Assembly (NCBI GenBank): GCA_021234155.1
Contig: JAJEKV010000058.1
Coordinates: forward strand, 1,979,060-2,043,059
DNA length: 64,000 bases
DNA from: Isoetes taiwanensis
Taxonomy: Eukaryota > Streptophyta > Lycopodiopsida > Isoetales > Isoetaceae
Reading direction: 5' to 3'
The notes below the pieces were generated by a model. It made no database searches. It was given only the letters and a program-made list of their open reading frames with translations, and was not told the origin of the DNA. Made by a program: the position numbers and the translations under genes. Positions 1 through 12,007 of this stretch are shown in pieces; position 1 is the stretch's first letter; each line of letters begins with the position of its first letter.

Positions 1-24
1 GAGTTCTACGCCATCCAAGAACGG

Positions 25-627
25 ATGGGGATCCGTGGCAAGACCACGAGCATTTTGATGCCGAGCTCGTCGACACCACCTCGTGCAAGAGGAGCAGGAA
101 TCGACAACAGGCGGGCTTCATCGACGATTGGAGACTACCGAGAAATCACTGAGGTAGAGGTCGATGAATACGCCGGGCGGCATAGAGCTGGAGGCCAAGC
201 AAGTGGAGAATCATCAGCGACACACAATGACAGGTCGCTGAGATACTACCTGCCCCTGCTGCTGGATGGGAGAATAGCGGTGATACACTGCAAATTCAGT
301 CCCCGTGGCAAAGAAGGAGTGTTTATGCTCATTGCACTCTTTGGCTTTGGCATGCATGCTCGAATAGTTGCAAATGTCGACTATGTTGTCCTAGTCAAGA
401 GAGCAATGGCACTTGACATCTTCGACTTCGCCGTGCCCTACCGACGGCAGGGAAGATTGGCAGTAACCGCGGCCCACACCTCCGACCGCAGGGTAGAGGA
501 ATTGGCGACAGCCTTACAGGGCGGGACGTCAATCAATGTCCTCAGAAACTTGGGACGCTCGGTAGGAACGGCCCAAGTTAATAAATTCTTAGAGGATAAC
601 CCATCCTACCGGCGATTTCAAGAATAG
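25..627 (+). CDS. Unrecognised ORF, about 200 aa
   Basis: An open frame of 200 codons ending in TAG; the frame is open at the window edge, so the true start may lie outside. The first half is polar and low in complexity (Ser, Thr, Arg, Gly). The second half looks like a folded domain: a hydrophobic stretch near residue 100 (FMLIALFGFGM) followed by mixed helix-like sequence. I recognise no family. It sits about 135 bp before the chromovirus gag and in the same frame number. It could belong to a leader or to another element cut by the chromovirus, or be a chance ORF. No primer-binding site or LTR is visible between it and gag. Confidence 0.25.
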   Translation: MGIRGKTTSILMPSSSTPPRARGAGIDNRRASSTIGDYREITEVEVDEYAGRHRAGGQASGESSATHNDRSLRYYLPLLLDGRIAVIHCKFSPRGKEGVFMLIALFGFGMHARIVANVDYVVLVKRAMALDIFDFAVPYRRQGRLAVTAAHTSDRRVEELATALQGGTSINVLRNLGRSVGTAQVNKFLEDNPSYRRFQE

Positions 628-762
628 TTAAAATCCTGATCCCGGAGGAATTGTATCTAAAAATATTATATAATAAAAATATTTTGTGTTAAATATTTAA
701 ATACTTTGTTGAGTGTATTTGGTTCCAAATATTTCGGCAAATACATGAATACAATAAAGTAA

Positions 763-1959
763 ATGGAACTAACCATAAGGCCATGGCCAACTGTGTATGC
801 AGATAGGGAACAAAGAACGGTCGAACAAAACAGGAGGCCTAACGGAGACGAAGAGACCCCTGACAGGCAATCCATCCTAAGGAACCTGTTCGAAGCATAT
901 GGTCCCATGACCCCAGAAGAGGAGATGTCACAAATGCCAATAGAACTGGACCAGATAAAGGCCCTATTGGCGGCACAGGCATCATCCGGGCCGCAAACAA
1001 CACCCCGAAAGTCGGGGAAGGACAAGAAGAGGAGTAAGAGAAGGAGGTCCCCCAGCACAGAAACCTCTGACTCAAGCTCGCTCTCGGACTCTGCGTCTGA
1101 GAAAGAGGCTGAGCAAGTGCCGGACCGTTAGACTACCAGAAAAAGGTAGACTCAGCATTGGGCAATGTATGGAAGGCCCGGAAGCTTGAACAGTTCTCAG
1201 GCGAGAACAGATCAGGCTTGGAAGCAGAGGCTTGGCTCGACGAGATGAGCGAGTATAGCAACGCCTACGGGATGAAAGACAAGGACAAAGGCAGGGTGGC
1301 AACAGCCAACTTGAAGGGAGCCGCACGCATCTGGTGGAAGGGTTATGCCAAGGCCCATGGCTTAAGCAGAGATGGAAGGGAAAGCCTTCAAGCGCCATTA
1401 TGTTCCTCGGGAACACAAGTCAAACATGATGCAGCAGTTCTACAGATTGCAGCAAGGGTACAAGACAGTGCAGAAGTACACTGAAGAGTTCATGAGACTA
1501 AGGCTGTATGTGGCAAAGTTGAGTGAAAAGCACGCAGTGGAGAGCTACATCGAGGGGCTGAACGAGGAGATCCGGAAACTTGTAAGGGCAATAGACCCTA
1601 AGACAGTATCCGAAGTAGAATCCAAAGAAATTAGTTTGCAAGGATCGGGGCCTCAGAACAGCACGCAGAAACAACCGTACTACCAGGATAGAGGCAAAGC
1701 AACAGGGAGTTATAGCCCTAGGGCAGCTAGCCCAAGTCTAGCAAAATCCCCATACAATGGCAACCAAGGGGGACAGCAGGAAAGAAAGCAGGTGTCCTTC
1801 AAGGACAAGCAGGAAGGGTCGAACTAGTCGAAAGCAGTGCGGTCCTTCTTACAGGCAATGCCCAAAGAAAAGAGGCAGGAATGTATGGAGAAGCAGCTTT
1901 GCTTCAGATGTTTCCAGCCAGGCCACAGAACGACAAATTGCCCTTTCGTTATGAGCTTA
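763..1959 (+). pseudogene. Chromovirus gag, frameshifted
   Basis: Gag capsid and nucleocapsid, which would package the element RNA. Three pieces in changing frames cover it: 763-1131 (acidic N-terminus, then a Lys/Arg/Ser-rich end), about 1137-1377 (capsid core with EAWLDEM and ARIWWKGYA) and 1372-1959 (capsid C-terminal part with EFMRLRLYVA). The last piece runs into a CCHC zinc knuckle at 1900-1941 (CFRCFQPGHRTTNC, spacing CX2CX4HX4C). An in-frame TAG lies at 1825-1827 and another at 1981-1983, between gag and pol. The frame from 1372 onward is the same as that of pol, so the parent probably made one Gag-Pol polyprotein. Confidence 0.82.
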
Positions 1960-2013
1960 GTGCTAGCGGAGTTGGGTGGATAGGACACTCCGTCTGACGA
2001 CGACGGCAAGGCA

Positions 2014-3516
2014 GTGCGCGACTATATTGAAGGTGAGTGCCACATCTTTGCCGCAATAGATACAGAACAGGCAGAGAATCAGTATAGAGTAATTTTCACA
2101 ATAGGGAAGGCCAAAACCAAGTCCTTCATAGTCATAATAGACTCGGGAAGTGGCCACAACTTCGCTTCCCCAAGGATGGTCGACATGTTGAAGTTGAAAC
2201 CCTTAAAGTCCAAGCCAAGGCCCGTAATCTTGGCAAGTGGAGCAATAAGACAAATGGCGGGAAAGAGGATCAATTTCGACATTGACTTGCCGGGAATTAA
2301 CATCCCGATGGGAGCAGAAGTAATGGGCATCGGCAAGTACGACCTGATAATAGGCATGGAGTACCTTGGACCAGCAGGGGCCATAATTGACTTCGAAAAG
2401 CGGAAGGTGACCCTCATAACGCCCGACGGCAAAGTTATTGAGATCACAGGTAAAGAAGTTGCTCCCATCATGCAGTGTATGTCTGTTAAGAAGCTGCTCA
2501 AGTCTATCAAGAGCGAACAGGTAGCATACATCTTCAAACTCGAGATTGAAGAACCCGAGTCAGAGGAAAGCAAGGAAGACAATGTGCTCAGCAAGTTGCC
2601 CAAGCAAATAGCTAACTTGATCACGGAGTTCCACGATCTCTTCCCAGACGAGATCGAGCAGCTTCCTCCTTACAGGGGAGTTGAGTGTGAGATAGCACTC
2701 GAACCAGGAACCAAGTCGACGAGCAAGGCTCCGTATAGAATGACGACGCAGGAGCTGACGGAGCTGAAGAAGCAATTGCAAGAATTGCTCGACCTAGGTT
2801 TCATTAGACCTAGCGTCTCACCATTTGGGGCACCCATCCTCTTTGTCAAGAAGAAGGATGGCAGCTTGAGGATGTGCATAGATTACAGACAATTGAACAA
2901 GCACACCATCAAGAACAAGTACGCACTCCCCAGATCGAACGACTTGATGGATCAGCTCCAAGGGGCAAAGGTCTTCTCCAAGATCGACCTAAGATCAGGC
3001 TACCACCAGATCAGGATAAAGGAAGAAGACATCCACAAAACGGCTTTCAGGACCAGGTATGGGCATTACAAATTCACCGTAATGCCATTTGGGCTATCCA
3101 ATGCCCCAGCTACGTTCATGAGACTCATGAACGACATCTTCAGAGAATTCTTGGACACCTTCGTGATAGTGTTCTTCGACGATATTCTGGTGTATAGCAG
3201 ATCCATTGAGGAGCATGCACAACACGTAAGAAAGGTGCTCGAGAAGTTGAAGAGGCATCAGTTGGATGCCAAGTTGTCAAAGTGCCACTTCGCAACAGAG
3301 AAGGTGGAATACCTTGGTCATGTGATTTCAGCAGAAGGAATCTCGACGGATCCCGCCAAGATGGAAGCAGTAATCCAATGGCCGGCACCAAAGAACGTCC
3401 ACGAGGTCAGAAGTTTCCTTGGCCTAGCAGGGTATTACAGAAAGTTCGTGAAGAACTTCGCAAAGATAGCAGCCCCACTAACAGATTTTGACTTGCTTAA
3501 GAAACTGAAAAATTAG
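2014..3516 (+). pseudogene. Chromovirus pol: protease and reverse transcriptase
   Basis: The longest intact pol segment, 500 codons. The aspartic protease active site is [10 protein letters not shown], with the Asp near residue 43. RT follows from about residue 240, with the fingers motif [15 protein letters not shown], the palm motif [12 protein letters not shown], the catalytic FFDDILVYS box near residue 387 and the thumb ([13 protein letters not shown]). It stops at 3514-3516 just after the thumb because the next 150 bases carry several small indels. The ATG at 2014 is only the first after a stop; the frame continues from gag. Protease and RT look intact but the polyprotein is broken on both sides. 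Confidence 0.88.
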
Positions 3517-4080
3517 CAGACCATGGGCTCAAGAAAGCCCAAGCCGGATTTGAATTGTTGAAGGAAGCTTTGACAACCGCCCCGCCTTGACCCCCGGACC
3601 CGGAGAGAAGGACAAGCTAGTGTGGCGTGGGCCGGGGTGACGCATAAAAGTAAGATAGCCACAGTGCAAAGTGCTCATGCAAGAAGAGCGGGTAATAGCG
3701 TATGATTCCAGAAAGATGAACGATGCCGAAACGCGTTACCCGACGCACGATCAGGAATTGCTCGCAGTTGTCAGGGCGTTGAGAATTTGGAGGCATTACC
3801 TCTTAGGGAGGAAGTTCCAGTTGGACACGGATCACCAGAGCCTCCAATATGTATTCACGCAACCACATCTCAATCTGAGACAGCAAAGATGGATGGAGTT
3901 TCTCGAAGAGTATGACTTCGACATAGTCTACAAGCCCGGGAAGCTTAATGTGGTAGCAGATGCACTTTCAAGGCATCCGCTGACAACTAGAGTGCACTGC
4001 AACGCAATCTCGACGCTCTTCAGCGATTTCGGGAAAAAGATCGAAGAAACCTTACCAACAGATGTGGACTTCAAAGAAGT
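3517..4080 (+). pseudogene. Chromovirus RNase H, broken
   Basis: RNase H domain of pol. The first part, 3517-3670, is out of frame and corrupted; the segment that should hold the first catalytic Asp is unreadable there. From 3671 the frame is open again and shows the rest: YDSRKMNDAETRYPTHDQE with the catalytic Glu, the WRHYLLGR stretch, the DTDHQSLQY box with an Asp, and the closing VVADALSRHP. This is the usual end of RNase H in Ty3/gypsy elements. Confidence 0.8.
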
Positions 4081-5324
4081 ATGGGCAAGCTTGTGCAAGG
4101 AAGCGAGACGGATAAGGAGAGGGAAACCTTCAAAAATTTTAAGAAGGAAGGTAACCTTCTGTACCATAACAACAAGTTGTGCATGCCTGAATCATCTGGA
4201 GTAAGAAAGTTGATCCTCTACGACACCCACAACAGCCCAATAGCTGGCCACGCAGGATTCATGAAGACATACTTCAAAGTGCGTAGCAACTACTATTGGC
4301 CAGGAATGAAGAAGCAGGTAGCTCGCCACATCAAGGAATGTCAGCTACGTCAGCAAACGAAGGCAGAACAGCTTCGAATTCCAGGTGTATTGGAACCATT
4401 AGCGGTGCCAAACGCTAAGTGGAAGGTCGTCAGCATGGACTTCATAACAGGGCTCCCAAGGACAGTAAGAGGTAAGGATGCCTTGATGGTCGTGGTCGAC
4501 AATTGTCGAAGATGGCCCATTTTGTGCCTTGCAGGACCACGGACACAGCCATGGATACGGCAAAGCTCTTCACCAAAGAGATCTTCAGGCTCCATGGCAT
4601 GCCAAGGGAAATTATTTCCGACCGAGATCCGAAGTTCATCAGTGCCTTCTGGCAGGACCTCTTCACAACGATTCAGACGAAGCTATCCATAAGCACAACC
4701 TATCATCCCCAGACGGATGGGCAAACGGAGCGTACCAACAGGATATTGGAGGATATGCTACGAAACTATGTCTGGAACAAGCAAGGTATGTGGGAGGAAT
4801 TTATTCACTTGGTGGAGTTTGCATACAATAGCACTAAGCAGGAATCATCCCAAATGTCGTCGTTCATGATCAACTACGGCTACCAATGCCTAACTCCAGA
4901 CACTTGGCACAACCCCGTGTCAAAAGTGGAAGTTTCGCAGCAAATGTTGGGCGACATGCAGCAGCTCGTGGAAGAAGTTCGAGGGTATCTTCTCGCAGCA
5001 AGGAGTCGACAAAAGAGCATCGCCGACAAACATCGGACAGTCAGAGAGTTCCAAGTTGGAGATGATGTATGGCTCAAGATCAAGGTAAAGCAGGCGAAGC
5101 TCCGCATCAGAAATTGTAAGAAGCTTGCTCCAAGGTGGGCTGGACCCTTTAGAATAATCCAAAGAGTAGGTAACCAATCCTACAAGCTAGACTTGCCAGC
5201 ACACTTAAAGATCCACAAAGTCTTCCACGTGAGTTTGCTGAAGAAGCACACTCCCAATCGGATGAAGTCTGGACACTCCAACGATGTTGGAAATGGAAGA
5301 GCATATAGAAATAGTTCGAACTAA
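4081..5324 (+). pseudogene. Chromovirus integrase, frameshifted
   Basis: Integrase. The N-terminal HHCC finger lies at about 4200-4365 (DTHNSPIAGH, then YYWPGMKK). The second Cys of its CxxC is an Arg codon (ECQLRQ). The catalytic core begins at VSMDFITGLP (first Asp, about 4438), continues with IISDRDPKF (second Asp) and ends with DGQTERTNR (Glu). A one-base loss near 4495-4505 moves the frame from the 4081 ORF to the 4503-5324 ORF. The C-terminal part has KLAPRWAGPFRI and the HKVFHVSLLKKH box common to chromoviruses. Confidence 0.85.
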
Positions 5325-5430
5325 TTCTTGATAAAGCTCAAGAAAACAAGGAGATCGGAGTTTCTCCAATACTTGGTCAAGTGGAAACACTTGCTTAGGT
5401 GGAAGATCGACATGGGTACTTAAAAGAGAT
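5325..5430 (+). pseudogene. Chromodomain remnant
   Basis: Behind integrase the translation gives QYLVKWKHL and, one frame over, STWVL. This is the core of a chromodomain (YLVKWKG..ATWE pattern) with one frameshift. Chromovirus chromodomains bind modified histone tails and steer integration to heterochromatin. The equivalent region of the sister copy (47.8-47.94 kb) shows the same YLVKWKHL plus DATWVL, which supports the reading. Confidence 0.65.
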
Positions 5431-6316
5431 CGATAAAGCGGTACCCGGTTTATGGAGCAATGGGACCGCAAGGTCATCTCAGAAGAAATCGGCTCACGCA
5501 TATCGATTTGTGTAGAGTTATAACTTGCATAGTTAAGTATAATCCACATGCAACCTATGAGGTATGGGTTGCATGCGTTATTATCGATGATGAGACCACT
5601 ACGGTGATCTCTAGGGCGTGGTGTAATGTCAATGTAGGCATGGCCGGGTTCCGCTTGGAAAGACTACATCCCCGCGAGTAGATGACCTCGAGATAAGAGG
5701 TCATTCGGGGAATGCATTGATAGGAAAAGCACCTCTAGTCAATGCCTACGGGGAGGACCCTATCCTTGACGCCCCATATCTGCGAAGGACCCTATCCTCC
5801 ACATTTGGGCAACTAAAGGTGTAGGCATGAGCGTCATATAGGCATTATAGAAATTTGTCTCCCGGACCCACGATGGAAGAAGCATCCTCTTCCTACTGTA
5901 GAGATTAGCCATGCATTCATGTAGATAGTTGGGGTGGTTTCCTTATAACCAAATTTATAAATAATTAAAAAATGGTACTAACGTAGTGTTGACTCCGAGG
6001 CCAATAGAGCTCCGGGAGGGCTAGGAGGTCGAAGCTTAAGAGGCGCAACACAAATTTTGTTGTAATGTGTTGCAAGGAATGAAGAGTACCTCGGAGAATA
6101 ATTGTATAATGATAAACTAAAACATTATGAGTAATTGTTGTAATAACATGCGAATTGATAAGTATTTGATTGAATAATAGTATAATAATGATTACCTTGA
6201 GTTAATCCTAATAAATGTAACTATGATAATAGTATAATGTATGCATCAAGTTGATTGCAGGGTAAGAAGATCCCAAGGTGGGAGACCCACGATCTTTGCG
6301 GACAAAGCATCAATTC
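5431..6316 (+). other. Chromovirus 3' untranslated region
   Basis: About 0.9 kb between the chromodomain and the polypurine tract. No coding domain is recognised. It holds a short near-repeat (AGGACCCTATCCT at about 5754 and 5787) and AT-rich sequence from 6060 to 6250. The length suits a chromovirus 3' UTR. Confidence 0.5.
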
Positions 6317-6329
6317 AAGGTGGGGAGAA
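6317..6329 (+). other. Polypurine tract
   Basis: AAGGTGGGGAGAA lies directly before TGTGACG, the start of the 3' LTR. It is the usual plus-strand primer of Ty3/gypsy elements. The sister copy has CCAAGGGCGGGAGAA at the same place. Confidence 0.75.
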
Positions 6330-7840
6330 TGTGACGTTCGAAGACGATATATGATCTCAAGGCGTATCCGTCTTTGACGAATCCATTATTACCGCCACTC
6401 CGATCCGGTCGGCGTAATGCTGACGGCGTGTACGGTACCTAAGCAAGGGCCCTAGGGGGCAACTTGCAAGGGTGCGCACACTTAGCAATGTGCGCACTTT
6501 AAACCTTTAACCCATTAAAGGCAGACCAAGGGTCATGGAAACCCTAAACCTAATTGAGAGCCTATGTAAGGTAACCAAACCCTAATTCTTCCCCTTTCAT
6601 CCACGAACCTTCCCGGAGCTCGGTTCAAGGCTACCGAGGAGTCAAATCCAACTCCCTAAGATGCGCCTGCGCCCTAGCTCGTCGATTCTCCTTCCGCCGT
6701 ATCCCCAAAGCGAGCAGCTGACATGGGGCCGGATCAAGATTCATGAGTGAACCAGGGATCAGGTATTTAGTCGATTTAATAGCCTAAACCGTATTCCAGC
6801 AATCGAACCAATAGGTTTAGCCTATTAAATTACCCTTAGTAGCCAAGCAGATCCCAAGATTGACCCTAACTAAATAACCTAACTCTATGATATAGATTAG
6901 TTCTTACTCTTTATGATGATGTGATGGGCGGATGCATTGCCGTGGACTCATTGTATTGGGAAGGGGGTAGAGACTTAAAGCTTAGTATTTGATGCTCCTA
7001 GCTAGTCCCTCTTAGTGCATTACTAGATTCGCCTGTGTACAAGAACCACACACAGTTTGTGGGTGAAGGGGGGCTAGGCTGGCTCGAGAAAAGGAGGTTC
7101 GTGTTCTCGACTCTTGGCCGAATCCCTCTCGGTGTGTAAAGTCTCAGGGGATCAATGTAGACTAGGTCTAATGGCTTGCCAGCGAGTGTGGGTAAGGCAT
7201 GGGCTCGACACCAGGTGGAGTGGTGTTCACTTTCCGGTGGGTTAAGTCAAATAAAGGCGTTGGCCCTCTAGTCACCTTGAGTCAAACATGGAGACCTCGG
7301 TGGGAGTGATCCCTACACGCCCCATCGGGATTTGGGGAGATGCAACCCGGGAATAGCCCTTTTGGCTATGCATCCGTGCGGGCTCTGATCAGTCCCAACA
7401 CTCTTCAACCTACTCAAAGTGTGCAATGGAGGGGCGGATGGAGTGGACAACCCTATGCCATGTTCTCATGCCAGCCAAATCCATTGTCATGATTACATGC
7501 GCAATGAACTTTGGAGACCCAAGCAGTCAGTCGTCCCCTGGAGTCTGAGCCTTGGGTAGGAACCCATATGTATTGTGCTGATCTATGTCTATGCAGATAT
7601 TGATGTACCACCCCTCGAGGTGGATATGTGATGATGTTATGTACTGACATGTATGTTTACGCTTCCGCAGCTAGGTAGACCCTGAGGGAGACGGGGTAAA
7701 ATGACCCCTTCACTCTTCCCACTTTGGGACTTCGTTAAGTGCATGATGATATGTGGAGGGCCCCAGACGGCATGGAGCTTATGGGGATGAACTTGTTTGT
7801 ATATGGTGAGTGCAATCGTATCAAAGTAGGGATATCCTGC
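6330..7840 (+). repeat. 3' LTR of chromovirus copy 1
   Basis: Begins TGTGACGTTCG directly after the polypurine tract. The body is non-coding, with GC-rich and AT-rich blocks. Neither the CA end nor a target duplication could be fixed, because the 5' LTR is not in the window to align with. The right border is the point where LINE sequence begins (about 7843), so the LTR may end earlier. Confidence 0.55.
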
Positions 7841-7842
7841 AG

Positions 7843-10345
7843 GACCAATCCCAGGCAGCCTACAAATGAGGGCATAAAACCAGACAATGCTCCACAGTCT
7901 CACCACGAAGGCTACAACAAGGGCAGAGAGGGCTCACAGCCGGCCGAAACTGACTCACAAGGGCATTCATTCTGATACAGCGGTGCACCACCTGCCATAG
8001 AAGCACCCTAACCCGGTGGGAGAAGTGAGCTCCATGTCCCGCGTCAAGCGCGCGATCGAGAACCCGAGCTGCGAGACCACTTGCACGAAAGGCGAGAATG
8101 TCATGAATATCGGCCCGGTAACAAGACCGCACAAAACAAGAAGACACAACATCAGGATGAACCTTCCAAACACTGCACCACCACATCATCACGAAGGACT
8201 ATAGGTATGTGTAGCGAGAATACTCCCGCCACTTGTTCCCGATAGCCGATCCAGCGCCCCTCGGGAAAAGTGAGCTCGAAAGAACTCCCATGAAGCTAGC
8301 TGACCACCCCAATACCAATCCTCCAAGGTGAGCCGGTGGCTCGCCTCCAATCCGCATGCGTCCCCGGCATGCGATGGCGACCAAGGGCAAGTGCACAGGG
8401 GGTAGAGGAACCCACAAGAAAGGAGAAGAGTGGTGATAAACTGAGACATAATCTAGCTAGAAGAGCATACGCACATGATCCCAAGCCTGCAACACCCCCG
8501 TGAGAAAAGGGGATGCATGTGGGAAAGGCCGGAGACCATATAACAGTGCCCAGGGCAACTATACATATATAGACGGCTTCCCGAACGCCACACAATGGCG
8601 AAGAGACTGCAACAACAGCGCCGCACCAGGAGAAGATGCTCCATCCTGGAGAGTGCTCCAAACAAACTTGAAGACCAACACCTTACTATGCAGCGCCAAA
8701 TCCAGAATGGCCAAGCCCCCATCCTCCCGGGGGTGGAGACACTTCCACCAAGCCACTTTAACAACCGCCCCTTCATCATCCCCGCCCCACACAAATCTTA
8801 TCCAAAGCCTATATCTTACCCTCAACATCGCAGATGCTGTATACACATGAGTGCTACAAAAAGTACTGACTTGGCAATAGTGATCCTACCTACCATGGAC
8901 AACTTGCTACCCTTTCACCAATTGAGGTGTTTTACGCCCCCGCAAAATCTCATCCCACACCCTCCCCATGGAAACATCCCCCAAAGGGAATACCCAACAG
9001 ACTTAGTACACACATTACGGAAGCACCTTCCAAGGGAATAGAGCCAAACAAGGGGGGGCCGAGTCAATTTGGGTCCATAATGCGGAGCATTTACCCCAAG
9101 TCGAGGAAAGAATGCCCGAGGCCAAGGAGAAAGTATCCGACAAACCCTTCACATTCGCGAAATTCCTCTCTTACGCCATCAAGAAGAGGAATGTCATCGT
9201 GAACCGGTTAATAATCTGGCTGGCTACCATCACGCATCCGAAGCCCATCCACCACCCTCTCCTCCCTGCGCTGGCCAAAAACAAGCAAGGCGGTGCCTTC
9301 GCCACTGTCGTAAACATAAAGCGGCGTCAAAGGGCACCCACGGCGACCCTCGCCTAAAGAGAAAAAGGGGAGGGTTCACCACAATCATACCCACCGTGGC
9401 AGTCCCGACCTATGCGACTTCATGGTCAGGCTCAGAAAGTAGCGAGGACCACGGCCCAATGCTAACATCCGGCATGACAAGAACTCCCAAGCGGACACTA
9501 TCGTAGGCTTTGGCAAAGTCAAGCTTAAGATAGGCAATACCTTGACTTGTTCTCTGGCCCAATAAAGGCCCTCATAAGGCTGCGACAACATTAGTCAAAA
9601 TGTTCCTCCCGGGAACAAACCCGGTGCACCTTACTAATGGAAGAAGTCAACACCGGGCTTCAACTTCTACGCGGGGGCTTTTCATAATAATCTTGTACAC
9701 AGAGGACAACGAGGGAGATATATAGGCCTCCAACCATTAATGGGGAAGGTCGCTTAACCTTAGGAATCAAGGAAATGCATGCGGTATTCAAGATCCTATC
9801 CATTTGAGAAGGCTGCAGCAACTCAAGATACACTGGTACCATGAGACTCACCAGCCCACTCCCAATAAGTGCAAAAAGAACTCCACGGGGATGCCATCCA
9901 ACCCGGGACATTTATCCGTGGCCATGCCTCCAGCTAAATCCTCTCGGAGAGCTCCCGCTCCAAGCTCTCATCTTTGGTGGCGAGAATAGATGGCTTAGAC
10001 CCCCAAAACAAGCTCTGCATCTCCTTCTCATAGGGAAGAGTGCTTGTTGTCGCGAAAAAATCGAGAACCTCGCAAATCGGTGGGATCCTCCAAAGTCCAG
10101 GCCATCGGGCAAAACAGCGGGCGCCATAGATGCTACATCTGCCCGGTGCCTTCTTTCACGAAGAACAGATGAACTTATTGTCCTCCTTCTTCAACTAGGT
10201 AAGGGTCGCCTTCACACGCGCCTCCTGCACTTTAACCTGCTCTAGAGCAACAATACGCTGCAACACTGCATTCTCCCTAATGCCATCAGAAGGCTACGCC
10301 CGAATCTTCTCCAACTCCTGATAGAGACCATGCAACTCCTGCCCC
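7843..10345 (-). mobile_element. L1-type LINE, copy A, decayed
   Basis: Reads on the minus strand: reverse transcriptase at about 10200-8850, then the C-terminal zf-RVT domain at about 8200-7850 (WQVVHRCIRMNALV, then CPCCSLRGETVEHCLVLCPH). It is colinear with copy B at 10.35-13.8 kb but has many more small indels and no long ORF. The endonuclease part and the 5' end are absent. Here the sequence reads straight through the point where copy B holds a solo LTR, so it records the empty site (about 8815-8835). Confidence 0.8.
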
Positions 10346-10876
10346 TCTTGCGGGTGCTGCTTTGAATCCCCGAAGATCCACAGCGCGCGGCTTCCAAATC
10401 AGCCACACCAACTTCCCGCGCATACGGATGCAAGGCTTGGCTTTGCAAAGCGACCAAGCACCAGGATACACATGAAGCAGCAACTGTTGGCTAGTCAATC
10501 TCACATGAAACAGAACCCTGGCCCAATCCCATGCAACCTGCAAATGAGGGCATAAAACCAGACAATGCTCCACAGTCTCACGATGAAGGCTACAACAAGG
10601 GTAGAGAGGGCTCACACCCGGCCGAAACTGATTCACAAGGGCATTCACCCTGATACAGCGGTGCACCACCTGCCATAGAAGCACCCTAACCTTGGTGGGG
10701 GAAGTGAGCTCCATGTCCATGTCCAAACGAGCGCCATCGAGAACCCGGAAGCTGCAGAGACCACTTGCCTGAAGGGGGCAGAATGTCATGAATAGCCAGC
10801 ACCCGGTAACAAGACCGCACAAAACAAGAAGACACAACATCCGGATGAACCTTCCAAACCTGCACCACCACATCAT
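10286..10876 (-). pseudogene. LINE C-terminal zf-RVT domain (copy B)
   Basis: The 196-codon ORF holds KVRVLLWQVVHRCIRVNALV and then a Cys/His cluster (PCCSLHRETVEHCLVLCPH). This is the zinc-binding domain at the end of plant LINE ORF2 proteins and presumably binds nucleic acid. The ORF extends downstream into presumed 3' UTR. The 1 kb between this and the RT carries the linker in broken frames. Confidence 0.75.
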
Positions 10877-11585
10877 CCTGAAGGACTATAGGTATGTGTA
10901 GCGGAATACTCCCCGCCACTTGTTCCCAGATAGCCCGGTCACTACCCCTCAGGCGAAAGTGAGCTCGAAAGAACTCCCATGAAGCTAGCTGACCACCCCA
11001 ATACCAATCCTCCAAGGTAATCCGGCAGCTATTCGCCTCCAGCGGGACTGCGTCCAGAGCATCATGCCGATGGTGACCAAGGGCAAGTCTTGCGCGGGGG
11101 TAGAGGAACCCACAAGAAAGGAGAAGAGTGGTGATAAACTGAGGCATAATCTAGCTAGAAGAGCATACGCACATGATCCCAAGCCCGCGACACCCCCGTG
11201 AGAAAAGGGGATGCATGTGGGAAAGGCCGGAGACCATACAACAGTGCCCAGGGCAACTCCACATATATAGACGGCTTCCCAAACGCCACACAATGGCGAA
11301 GAGACTGCAATAACAGCGCCGCACCAGGAGAAGATGCTCCATCCTGGATAGTGCTCCAAACAAACTTGGAGACCAACACCTTACTATGCAGCGCCAAATC
11401 CAGAATGGCCAAGCCCCCATCCTCCCGGGGGTGGAGACACTTCCACCAAGCCACTTTAACAACCGCCCCTTCATCATCCCCGCCCCACACAAAATTTCGA
11501 ACAATCTTATCCAAAGCCTATATCTTACTTTGTTGAACCTGGTTCTCCATCCAGGCCAACACCCATAAAATCTCATCTCAAGAAA

Positions 11586-11629
11586 AGATCAATTGAATAT
11601 CAACTAAAGATCAATTGAATATCAACTAA
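11586..11629. repeat. Perfect 22-bp tandem duplication in solo LTR
   Basis: Two exact copies (11586-11607 and 11608-11629) of a 22-bp unit beginning AGATCAATTGAATATC. In an LTR such a duplication may double a promoter element, but that is inference. Confidence 0.85.
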
Positions 11630-11981
11630 ATGAGACATCAAAATTTGCACAGAGATAAATATTTTCTTCAATAAAACATGATCAAAATACAACAGAAATC
11701 CCCTTGCAAGGGCCTTCAATCTAATGAAGAGAAGGCTGCCACCCTCCTCTTAGAGCACTGCCACTACTCCATTTCTAAACGTGAAGGAAGAGGAGGAGAG
11801 AGTATCTCCTCAAATTATTTATGCTTTACACCTATTAATCCCCACCATTGTTTTCCACCTCTTCATCACAACCATAAATTTTGCCTCTTCACCTTAACCA
11901 TCCACTTCCACCACTTAATCCAAGCCCTTAAGACCTAACCATTATAATATGCCCCAAATATGCTCAAATGGTATACAAAAA

Positions 11982-12007
11982 TATGTTGAACCACTTGTGG
12001 TTCAACA
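11982..12007. other. Near-perfect palindrome at LTR edge
   Basis: Arms ATGTTGAACCAC and GTGGTTCAACAT separated by TT, ending at the LTR edge. The outer part is the LTR terminal repeat, so the LTR end could fold as a 12-bp hairpin. Confidence 0.7.

Larger units (their letters stand above)
763..7840 (+). mobile_element. Ty3/gypsy chromovirus, copy 1, decayed
   Basis: Domains are in the Ty3/gypsy order: gag, zinc knuckle, aspartic protease, RT, RNase H, integrase, chromodomain, then a polypurine tract and an LTR start at 6330. The chromodomain remnant behind integrase places it among chromoviruses. It is broken by several frameshifts and stops. The 5' LTR and primer-binding site are not visible; sequence before gag is AT-rich or unrelated. 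The right limit is approximate, set where LINE sequence begins. A sister copy lies at 45.7-52.4 kb on the other strand. Confidence 0.88.
11531..12007 (-). repeat. Solo LTR nested in LINE copy B
   Basis: A 477-bp segment present in copy B and absent from copy A. It starts TGTTGAACC and ends GGTTCAACA, so it has perfect 9-bp inverted ends with the TG..CA signature of LTRs. Its flanks are TACTT (11526-11530) and TACCC (12008-12012); copy A has TACCC at the empty site. This fits a 5-bp target duplication with two C-to-T changes in one copy. There is no internal coding region, so it is a recombination-derived solo LTR. Orientation is tentative. The family (copia or gypsy) cannot be told from the LTR alone. 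Confidence 0.75.

Noticed and set aside
11531-12007. Helitron or MITE
   Set aside because: TG..CA ends with inverted terminal 9-mers and a 5-bp flank pair fit an LTR better; there is no CTRR end and no long terminal inverted repeat.
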